A DNA stretch of 42,313 nt from an uncultured Clostridia bacterium (GTDB lineage: Bacteria; Bacillota; Clostridia; TANB77; CAG-508): positions 1-42,313 of the forward strand of contig CANRKF010000008.1 in the NCBI GenBank assembly GCA_947631145.1. The letters are read 5' to 3'. Shown piece after piece: positions 10,346-18,347 of this stretch (positions are counted from its first letter, which is position 1; every line of letters starts with the position of its first letter). The notes beneath the pieces are model-generated. The model did not search any database. It was not told the DNA's origin and was given only the letters and a program-made list of their open reading frames with translations. The position numbers and the translations under genes were made by a program.

Positions 10346-10446
10346 TAGTTATTTGGTAGGCGTGGCTTTCTCCTACATCTCTCGGGTTTCCCCTGTCGAT
10401 ACCATCAGCGTGTGGTTGCCACGAAATTTACCACCTCAAATAACTA
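10346..10446 (-). ncRNA. truncated 5S-rRNA-like structured RNA
   Basis: Minus strand has CGCTGATGGTATCGACAGGGGAAACCCGAGAGATGTAGGAGAAAGCCACGCC, like the 3' half of bacterial 5S (CGCCGAUGGUA...GAGAGUAGG). Ends pair as TAGTTATTTG/CAAATAACTA, inner CGTGGC/GCCACG, terminator follows on the same strand. Confidence 0.42.
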
Positions 10447-10586
10447 TTTATATTGTATCTTAATTATAACATTTTTATTCATTATTTCATTTTATTTAAC
10501 AATATACTACAAATTTAACCAAAATGCAAGCAAATATCTAATTTTATTATATTGTAACTTTTACCCTAAAAAATTAACAAAACATC

Positions 10587-10615
10587 TTTACAAAAAATAA
10601 TAATTATGTTTTAAT
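10587..10615 (+). promoter_or_regulatory. candidate promoter TTTACA-17-TTTAAT upstream of the (AG)15 leader
   Basis: tttaca aaaaataataattatgt tttaat. Confidence 0.35.
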
Positions 10616-10697
10616 TTAAATAGTACAAATAGTACACAAAAAAAGAAAAAATAAAAAAACGAAGGAGGAAAATAAAATGACAGCAAACCGTTGGGAG

Positions 10698-10732
<35 letters not shown>

Positions 10733-10788
10733 ACATTTTAGAGAATAAAAAAGAAAGGAAAGGTTTATATGAAAATAAGCCGAATTTT

Positions 10789-12261
10789 TTGAGCACTGCA
10801 AGTGGAGCTAAGGGTATAACTTTAATAGCCTTAGTAGTTACTATCGTAGTGCTTTTAATATTGGCAGGAATAACCATAACAATGGTATTAGGAGAAGATG
10901 GAATAATAGCACAGGCAAAATTAGCAGCAGAAAAGACAAAAGAAGCAGAAGAACAGCAAGAAAAAGATTTACAAGATTTAGTAGGAATGATAAATGAGGC
11001 AGTGAATGGAAAGGATCCAGAAAACTTACAAGACGCAGTAAGTAGTAAAAAAGTATTTTCAAACACAACGAAATTTGATGCCGAAGGAAATAAAATAGAC
11101 GAAAGTAATGAAGAAAAAAAGACAACTGCAATAACCATACCAGCAGGCTTCAAAATAATAGAAGGAGATCCAAGTAAAATAAATGAGGGAGTAGTAATAT
11201 CAGACGAAGCAGGAAATGAATTCGTATGGGTGCCATGTACGGCAGAACAATATAAATCACATACTTATACTGGAGATCATTCAAGTGATAATGGAACAAA
11301 TATTATTAAAGATACAGAAGGAGGTTGGAATACATGGGGTTATGGGGCATATAATGATTGGACAGACGAAGGAACAAATGAAGACAGCGTAGCAAAATAT
11401 GGAGGCTTTTATATAGCAAGATACGAAGCAGGAATACCAAGTAGCATGACCGGAATTTATGTAGATTCAAAATCAGCCAATAGACCTTATGTAGTAGACG
11501 GAAGAGATACATCAAATTATGCTCCAGTAAGTAAAAAAGGAGCACAAGCATGGAATTATATAAGTCAAACAAATGCAAAAGAAGCAGCAAGAAAAATGTA
11601 TAGCGGAAGTGGGGCAGTAACAAGTCAATTGATAGATGGAACAGCATGGGATAGAACAGTACAATGGATAGTAGAAAATAGTGGAGTTACAGATATAGAA
11701 AAAGATAGTACAAATTATGGAAACTATGCAAATACTTCGGAGAGATTTGGAGAAAAATATAAAAAATTAAGTATAAATTCTCCTATACTATTTGCAGAAC
11801 ACTTATTTGAGTACAACACCGATGAAACAACTGGTGCTTGGAAACAAAGTGTTGGCTGGAGAGAGGGAAAAAACTATCAATATGGAAGCATAGATACTGG
11901 TTACGAAGATCCATATAATTCATTAACTGATGCAGCAGAAAAATACAATAATTTCGGTGGTACAGAAAATAAAAAGTATAGACATTTTATAGAATTATCT
12001 ACTGGAGCAAGTGAAGATACAAAATTAAATAATATATATGATTTAGCAGGAAACATGTACGAATGGACAACAGAAACAGGTCACCATAAAACAGACACAA
12101 ACACAGAAGCCGGCAGTACGAAGTTCGCTGTCGTTCGTGGTGGCAGCTTAATCGACGTCGGTGAAAGCTATCCCGTTTCTATTCGCTATGGAAACCCTAT
12201 TATAGACACGACTCGTTTTTCAATGGGCTTTCGTGTTGTACTTTATGTAAAGCAATACTAA
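10789..12261 (+). CDS. prepilin-like N-terminus + FGE/C-type-lectin-fold protein, candidate DGR target copy 1; likely phase-variable and out of frame with its ATG
   Basis: GAKGITLIALVVTIVVLLILAGITITMVLGEDGI; NEFVWVPC; GGFYIARYEAGIPSSM; LNNIYDLAGNMYEWTTETG; ...GFRVVLYVKQY. Listed start is a TTG with a weak upstream SD. Confidence 0.8.
   Translation: MSTASGAKGITLIALVVTIVVLLILAGITITMVLGEDGIIAQAKLAAEKTKEAEEQQEKDLQDLVGMINEAVNGKDPENLQDAVSSKKVFSNTTKFDAEGNKIDESNEEKKTTAITIPAGFKIIEGDPSKINEGVVISDEAGNEFVWVPCTAEQYKSHTYTGDHSSDNGTNIIKDTEGGWNTWGYGAYNDWTDEGTNEDSVAKYGGFYIARYEAGIPSSMTGIYVDSKSANRPYVVDGRDTSNYAPVSKKGAQAWNYISQTNAKEAARKMYSGSGAVTSQLIDGTAWDRTVQWIVENSGVTDIEKDSTNYGNYANTSERFGEKYKKLSINSPILFAEHLFEYNTDETTGAWKQSVGWREGKNYQYGSIDTGYEDPYNSLTDAAEKYNNFGGTENKKYRHFIELSTGASEDTKLNNIYDLAGNMYEWTTETGHHKTDTNTEAGSTKFAVVRGGSLIDVGESYPVSIRYGNPIIDTTRFSMGFRVVLYVKQY
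12118..12252 (+). other. candidate DGR variable region, copy 1
   Basis: 135 bp, GC-rich with CGT/CGC Arg codons in a gene otherwise using AGA; aligns without gaps to 33846-33980. Confidence 0.6.
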
Positions 12262-12356
12262 GGAGTGCGCGTTGTTCAAAAAAAGCGAGTATTCCAATTT
12301 AGTAGTCTAATTTACAGTATTATAAAAAAATAAAATAAAAAGGGCACATTATAACA

Positions 12357-12402
12357 GGGCGCTGAAGGAAAACTATAACAATAGTTTATCCGAACAGCGC
12401 CT
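12357..12402 (+). ncRNA. double-stem hairpin downstream of VR copy 1
   Basis: GGCGCTG-aa-GGAAAACTAT-aaca-ATAGTTTATCC-gaa-CAGCGCC, followed by CTAAAATATATGTTTTA. Confidence 0.5.
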
Positions 12403-12475
12403 AAAATATATGTTTTACATTATTAAAAATCTTTAATATTTTTTTTAGTAGATGTAGCATATTTTTTAGTTAATA

Positions 12476-12504
12476 TTGACAGATAAGTTAGAAATTGTTA
12501 TACT
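12476..12504 (+). promoter_or_regulatory. sigma-A promoter TTGACA-17-TATACT
   Basis: ttgaca gataagttagaaattgt tatact upstream of the Rpn remnant. Confidence 0.7.
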
Positions 12505-12543
12505 AGAACTAAAGAAAATAAAAACAAATAAAGAGTGGGATGA

Positions 12544-12604
12544 GAATTACTAGACTGGTTATTTTTCATAGATAATCCAAACTCGGAAAGGAAAAAAGAA
12601 AAAA
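12544..12604 (+). pseudogene. short Rpn-like fragment in another frame (ELLDWLFFIDNPNSER)
   Basis: Frame-1 codons 12544 onward resemble the mid-region of Rpn proteins, out of frame with the downstream tail ORF. Confidence 0.4.
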
Positions 12605-12916
12605 ATGAAAGAAAATGTAAAATTAGAAAAAACAATTGAAAAATTACGAACAATGAAAGAAAACGAATATATGGATTGGATAGCAAATTTCGCGGAAAGA
12701 GCATCAATAGATTATAATTTAGGAATTTTAAGTGCACTAGGGCGAGGTAGAGTAGATGGCTTAGAAAAGGGAATAGCTATAGGAGAAAAAAAGCTAAAAA
12801 AGGCAAAATTAGAAATAGCAAAAAAATTACTAAAAAGAGGAATAGAAATAAATATAATAATGGAAGCAACAGGTCTAACAGAAAAGGAAATACAAGAAAT
12901 TCAAGTTATTAAGTAA
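12605..12916 (+). CDS. Rpn-family C-terminal tail-only protein, 103 aa
   Basis: AKKLLKRGIEINIIMEATGLTEKEIQEIQ matches AGKLLKHGVKINIVKEATGLTEKELKELQ of the full-length gene at 34385. Confidence 0.6.
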   Translation: MKENVKLEKTIEKLRTMKENEYMDWIANFAERASIDYNLGILSALGRGRVDGLEKGIAIGEKKLKKAKLEIAKKLLKRGIEINIIMEATGLTEKEIQEIQVIK

Positions 12917-13043
12917 TAAAAAATATAAAAATAAATTCTCCAATTCTAACATAAATAAATAGTAAAAAGTTGACTAATTACAGCATAAGATATAAAATAA
13001 TAAAAAATCATATTAAAACACATCAAAAACATAGAAAAGGAGA

Positions 13044-14693
13044 ATGATTAATTTGAAAATACAATTAGCCGAAAAAGAAATAGAAATAAAAAACGAAGGG
13101 AAAACAGTAGTAGAATTATTTGAAAATGAAATAAAACAAAATGATTTAATAATCGCTTGCAACTGTAATAATGAAGTAAAAAGTTTAAATTATATACCTA
13201 AAGAAAATGATAAAATAAATTTTATAAACCTATCATCAAGAGATGGAAGAAGAATTTACATAAGAGGAATTTTATACGTAATGAGCATGGCTTTTCATGA
13301 ATGCTATCCAGAAGCATATCTTACTATAAATTATCAACTTACCAATGCCATGTATTGTGAAGTTGATAATATGGAAATAACAAATGAAATGATTTCTAAT
13401 GTTGAAAATAAAATGAAAGAAATTATACAAAAAAATATACCAATAAAAAAAGTAGAAATGAGCAAAGAAGAAGCAGAAAAATTTTATGAAAAAGAAAAAA
13501 CATTAAGAGGAATACTACAATTAGATAATAATGAAAAATCCGGAGTTTCTTTATACTTTTGCGAGAACTATTATAATTATTTTTATGGTGTAATGCCAAT
13601 TAGTACAGGTTATATTAAAGTCTTTGAATTAAAGAAATATAATGATGGCTTTTTACTTAGATATTCAAGCAAAACAAAACCTTATGAATTAGAAAACACA
13701 CAAGCAAGTACAAAACTTGTTTCAGCGCTTGATGAATATATAGATATTCATAATGTATTAAATATTAATACTTTATACAAGCTAAATAAAAAAATAAAAG
13801 AAGGAAAAGCTTCAGAAGTAGTAATGTTAGCAGAAGCTTTACACGAAAAGAAAATATCAGATATTGCAGATAATATTATTAAACATAATGGAGTAAAAGT
13901 AGTTTTAATAGCTGGACCATCTTCTTCTGGAAAAACCACTTTTGCTAAAAGATTAGGAATACAGTTAAGGTTAAACGGCTTAAAGCCTGTTACAATATCT
14001 GTAGATAATTATTTTGTAGAAAGAGAAGAAACTCCTGTAGATGAAAAAGGCAATTATGATTTTGAATGCTTAGAAGCTATAGATAGAAAATTATTTAATA
14101 ATCATTTACTAGCATTATTAAATGGAGAAGAAATACAATGCCCAACCTTTGATTTTAAAGAAGGAACTAAAAAATATGATGGCAAAACCATGAAACTTGC
14201 TGATGACGAAATTCTAGTTATAGAAGGAATACATTGCTTAAATGACAAATTAACAGAAGCCATACCAAAAGATAAAAAATACAAAATATATATTAGCGCA
14301 TTAACTGTTTTAAACGTAGACTATTATAATAGAATTTCTACAACAGATAGCAGATTAATTAGAAGAATAGTAAGAGATAATAACTTTAGAGGCTATTCTG
14401 CACTTAAAACTTTGAAAATGTGGGATTCTGTAAATAGGGGTGAGGAAACCCATATATTTCCATTTCAAGACTGTGCGGATAGTATGTTTAATACTTCACT
14501 AATATATGAATTATGTGTATTAAAAAAATATGCAATTCCTCAGTTAGAAAAAATAGATAATTCAAATCCAGAATATTCAGAAGCAAAAAGATTATATACA
14601 TTTTTAAAATATTTTGAAGATATAGAAGATGACCTAGTTCCAAAAAATTCTTTATTAAGGGAATTTATAGGAGGAAGCATTTTTGAGTATTAA
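13044..14693 (+). CDS. nucleoside kinase (uridine kinase/phosphoribulokinase family)
   Basis: VVLIAGPSSSGKTTFAKRLGIQLRLNGLKPVTISVDNYFVERE...; ILVIEGIHCLN. Confidence 0.9.
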   Translation: MINLKIQLAEKEIEIKNEGKTVVELFENEIKQNDLIIACNCNNEVKSLNYIPKENDKINFINLSSRDGRRIYIRGILYVMSMAFHECYPEAYLTINYQLTNAMYCEVDNMEITNEMISNVENKMKEIIQKNIPIKKVEMSKEEAEKFYEKEKTLRGILQLDNNEKSGVSLYFCENYYNYFYGVMPISTGYIKVFELKKYNDGFLLRYSSKTKPYELENTQASTKLVSALDEYIDIHNVLNINTLYKLNKKIKEGKASEVVMLAEALHEKKISDIADNIIKHNGVKVVLIAGPSSSGKTTFAKRLGIQLRLNGLKPVTISVDNYFVEREETPVDEKGNYDFECLEAIDRKLFNNHLLALLNGEEIQCPTFDFKEGTKKYDGKTMKLADDEILVIEGIHCLNDKLTEAIPKDKKYKIYISALTVLNVDYYNRISTTDSRLIRRIVRDNNFRGYSALKTLKMWDSVNRGEETHIFPFQDCADSMFNTSLIYELCVLKKYAIPQLEKIDNSNPEYSEAKRLYTFLKYFEDIEDDLVPKNSLLREFIGGSIFEY

Positions 14694-14777
14694 TTGTTTA
14701 TTAAAATTTTAATACTATATAATAAAGTTAAGATGTGCTAATATTATAATATAATTATATAAAAAGGGAATTTAAAA

Positions 14778-15089
14778 ATGGGACGAAAATTTACAAAAAT
14801 AGATGAAGAATTTATTTGTGAGCATTGTGGCAAAAAAGTAGAAAAGCTCGGCTATACTTGCCGTAATCACTGTAATAATTGTTTGTATTCCAAACATGTT
14901 GATATCAATCCGGGAGATAGAGAAGAAACATGTCATGGCTTATTAGAGCCAATTAAAGTGGAATTAGATAGTAAAAAAGGTTATGTTATTGTTTATCGTT
15001 GTCAAAAATGTGGTGCAATTAGAAAAAACAAAGCAGCAGAAGATGATAATATGGAATTAATAATTAGTTTAACTGCTATGTCGCGTTAG
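14778..15089 (+). CDS. RNHCP domain protein
   Basis: FICEHCGKKV...TCRNHCNNCLYSKHVD..PGDR...YRCQKCGAIRKNKAAEDDN; last codons lie in the adjacent palindrome. Confidence 0.88.
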   Translation: MGRKFTKIDEEFICEHCGKKVEKLGYTCRNHCNNCLYSKHVDINPGDREETCHGLLEPIKVELDSKKGYVIVYRCQKCGAIRKNKAAEDDNMELIISLTAMSR

Positions 15090-15199
15090 GGACGTTTCTT
15101 AACGCGACAAAATGTCGCAATAGTGCCACATCTTAAAAAGAAATATGTCCCCAATGCGACAAAATGTCGCTTTAAGAAACGTCCCCGAAGCGACAAAAT
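15079..15199. repeat. REP/MITE-like composite palindromic element
   Basis: TGTCGCGTTA-N11-TAACGCGACA; GCGACAAAATGTCGC twice; GGGACGTTTCTTAA near one end and TTAAGAAACGTCCC near the other. Confidence 0.7.
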
Positions 15200-15201
15200 T
15201 T

Positions 15202-17658
15202 TTATACTTCTCTATATAAATTCCCATTAGTATAATCTTTTCCATCTAACTTTTCTCTATTATAAACTGCATCTATAACTGCATTCATTTCATCAATACT
15301 TTCATCAAGCATATCTATTCTAACATTAGGAATAGGTAAATTATTCGTTGAAATAGAAAGCTTTTTGCTATTAAAAATTAAAGTTACAGTTTGAAAATTA
15401 TCAGGAACAACTCTAAATTTAAAACCAAGCCTATCTTTTAAATAGTAAATATTTTCCTTTTTACAGCCCGTTCCGCAATCTGGAAAACAACGATTAGTTT
15501 TTCCTAAAAAGCAATAGTTAGAAGCCATAACAGGCAAACTTCCATAAACAATTAATTCAGTATCAATGCTAGAAGAATTCAGTATTTCTTGCAAATCATT
15601 ATGATTTAATTCTCTAGATAAAGTAATGCGATTTAACCCAATTTTTTTATATTCATCTACTGAAAAATTATTAAATACATTTAAAGAGTAATTTCCAACA
15701 AAATCATAATTATTTTTATATTTTTCTAAAAAATTCAAATCTGCCAAATTAGAAATAACAAACCCCTTAATATTAAATCTAGTAGTTATTGATTGTAAAG
15801 AGTTTAGTATAATATTTTTATAATTAGCTTTAATAATAGAAGGCATATATACATATAAGTTATAATTTTCAGAAAGATAATCTATAATATCATAATAATT
15901 TTTATCAACAAATAATTTAAGCGCAATATAAATTCTTCCAATTTTCTCTTTATGAAGTTTAGAATAATCATAATCTAAATATAAGTTTCGAAGTGATAAA
16001 GCAATTTTGGGATGTTCTAAGCTTGGAACATATGTAACAGTTTCCTCTTTTTTAGTAGGAATAGAAACTGGTTTTCTTACCACCTTTTTCATTACTTGTT
16101 CTTCAAGTTTTTCCAAAGCAGTTCTTCTTAAATCATTTAAAGCGCTTATACTTGGAACATATAAACCATCATCTAAAAGTACAGTAATATTTTTAAAATA
16201 ATATGGCGTATTAGTTGTTTTTGAAATTTGTTTTACTACTCTTTCCACACTAATAGGTGTTTTTAAAGCAGATATTGGAATGGTAGTAGAAGAAACTTCA
16301 AAACTAATATTTTTGTATATAGAATTATTTTCACGCAAAGTAGTAATTTTCATTTTAATAGGAGTATTCTTTTTTATTGTTACAGTACAATTAAGTGGAA
16401 TTTTTATATTCTGAGTATTTTCATAAGATTTTTTTGCAGTATCACTTAAAGCTTTGCTACTAATACGATAAACTTTATCACCAGCAGATATATTTCCCTT
16501 CATACGTCCTATAGTAACCTCAGAGCCACTAGAAGCTTCTTTTAAATTAGAATTTTTAATCATTAATTCTGAAATAAAATATGTACTATCTTCTTTTTGA
16601 ACTGCAATAGAATCTCCAATTTGTAAATTATTTTCCAATTTTAAGGTGATATGACCTTTACTTGCATTATATTTATTTACTTTTCCAAGATAAATTCCCA
16701 TATTATTAGGCTTTTCAGAAAATATAAATTTCTTATTAGGATTAGTATCTAAATGCCCATTAGAAAAGCCACCACGATTGAATACTTGCATTAAATCATT
16801 AATATCATTATCATCTACAATAAATTTATTTTCTTTTAAAATCATGTCTATATATTTACGATAAATTCTAGTAACAGTAGCAACATATTCAGGACTTTTC
16901 ATACGTCCTTCAATTTTGAAACATTTTACTCCAGCCTTAATTAATCTAGGAAGAAATGCAATACCACATAAATCTTTAGGGCTTAATAAATATCCTTTAT
17001 CCATAGTAGTTACTTCTTTAGTATTAATATCTTCTCGTAAAAGTTCATAAGGAAGCCTACATGGACCAGCACATTTACCACGATTAGCAGAACGTCCACC
17101 TGCCATACTTGAAAGCAAACATTGCCCAGAATAACAAATACATAAAGCACCATGAATAAAAACTTCAATTTCAACTTTAGAATTACGGCAAATGTATTCA
17201 ATTTCATCTATTGATAGTTCTCGTGCAAGAACCACTCTTTTAAAACCAAGTTTTTCTAATTCTAAAACTCCTTGCAAATTATGTACCGACATTTGAGTGC
17301 TAGAATGAACAGGCATATTGGGAAAGTTATCTATTAAAAACTTTGCTAAACCTAAATCTTGCACAATAATTGCATCAATGCCAGCTTCATAAGCTTTTTT
17401 TGCTAAATTAATTGCTTCATTAAATTCAGAATTTTTAATTAAGGTATTTAAGGTTAAATGAGTTTTTACATTTCTTAATTTACAGTATTTAATAACTTTA
17501 TTTATATCCTCAAGACCAAAATTATCAGCATACATTCTTGCATTAAATTGTTCAGAACCAAAATATACACTATTTGCACCATTTTGAACAGCTGCTTGTA
17601 AACAATTCCAATCTCCAACAGGGGATAAAAGTTCTACTTCTGGCATAAAAAATTTCAT
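15202..17658 (-). CDS. peptidase U32 family protein
   Basis: MPEVELLSPVGDWNCLQAAVQNGANSVYFG, EVFIHGALCICYSGQCLLSSMAGGRSANRGKCAGPCR, C-terminal extension. Start codon uncertain. Confidence 0.9.
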   Translation of the reverse strand: MKFFMPEVELLSPVGDWNCLQAAVQNGANSVYFGSEQFNARMYADNFGLEDINKVIKYCKLRNVKTHLTLNTLIKNSEFNEAINLAKKAYEAGIDAIIVQDLGLAKFLIDNFPNMPVHSSTQMSVHNLQGVLELEKLGFKRVVLARELSIDEIEYICRNSKVEIEVFIHGALCICYSGQCLLSSMAGGRSANRGKCAGPCRLPYELLREDINTKEVTTMDKGYLLSPKDLCGIAFLPRLIKAGVKCFKIEGRMKSPEYVATVTRIYRKYIDMILKENKFIVDDNDINDLMQVFNRGGFSNGHLDTNPNKKFIFSEKPNNMGIYLGKVNKYNASKGHITLKLENNLQIGDSIAVQKEDSTYFISELMIKNSNLKEASSGSEVTIGRMKGNISAGDKVYRISSKALSDTAKKSYENTQNIKIPLNCTVTIKKNTPIKMKITTLRENNSIYKNISFEVSSTTIPISALKTPISVERVVKQISKTTNTPYYFKNITVLLDDGLYVPSISALNDLRRTALEKLEEQVMKKVVRKPVSIPTKKEETVTYVPSLEHPKIALSLRNLYLDYDYSKLHKEKIGRIYIALKLFVDKNYYDIIDYLSENYNLYVYMPSIIKANYKNIILNSLQSITTRFNIKGFVISNLADLNFLEKYKNNYDFVGNYSLNVFNNFSVDEYKKIGLNRITLSRELNHNDLQEILNSSSIDTELIVYGSLPVMASNYCFLGKTNRCFPDCGTGCKKENIYYLKDRLGFKFRVVPDNFQTVTLIFNSKKLSISTNNLPIPNVRIDMLDESIDEMNAVIDAVYNREKLDGKDYTNGNLYREV

Positions 17659-17842
17659 TCCTTCCTCGCTTTGCTTAAAACACATAGAGTGAAAGAACAA
17701 TTTCTTTCAAACTATCTAAATATATTGTGTGGCTTAAAAAATATATAGCAAAGCTACTTTTTTTAATTACTAAACTAATTGTAACACATTTTTTTACTTT
17801 TGCATACTATTATTATATAAACTAGAAAAGGAGGAAAATAAT

Positions 17843-18007
17843 ATGCCAGAAGAAAATAGAGATTGTGGATGTGGCTGTAATTCTAATAATGGTGGATTTT
17901 TAAACAATATATTTGGTGGAAATGGTTGCTGTGGTGGAGATAATACTATTTTATTCTTCATAATAGTATTTTTATTACTATTTACTAATTGTGGATGCAA
18001 TAGATAA
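17843..18007 (+). CDS. small Cys/Gly-rich protein with C-terminal TM, 54 aa (possibly sporulation-associated)
   Basis: MPEENRDCGCGCNSNNGGFLNNIFGGNGCCGGDNTILFFIIVFLLLFTNCGCNR; SD aaaggagg. Confidence 0.5.
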   Translation: MPEENRDCGCGCNSNNGGFLNNIFGGNGCCGGDNTILFFIIVFLLLFTNCGCNR

Positions 18008-18347
18008 TAATACTTATATTAGAAAAAGCCTTATTTAGCTATAACATGCAGATTTTTTAAAAATAATAAAATTTGCTTTGTTACATGTGAAGGTTTACTT
18101 TGCAAGCACAGCTAAAAATAATTTAAACTTTAGCATAACCAAAAAGTAATTTAAACTTTAGCACAGCCAAAAGTATTGTATAGAAAAAAATTTAACTTTT
18201 TCTATACAAAAAAGAAAATGTGAATTTTGTGTAAATTTTAATACAAAATTCATATTTTTTTTAAATTTAATTGACGACAAAAAATAACAATGTTATACTT
18301 ATTTTGAAAAAATTATATATACTTGTATTACTAACGAGGAGGAAAAA

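Noticed and set aside
10346-10446. Hammerhead ribozyme, because of CTGATG and GAAA on the minus strand
   Set aside because: Core order and stems do not fit; the same bases are better explained by 5S-like helix IV/V sequence.
10412-10600. 62-aa ORF MVATKFTTSNNY...
   Set aside because: Overlaps the 5S-like element, low-complexity, no SD.
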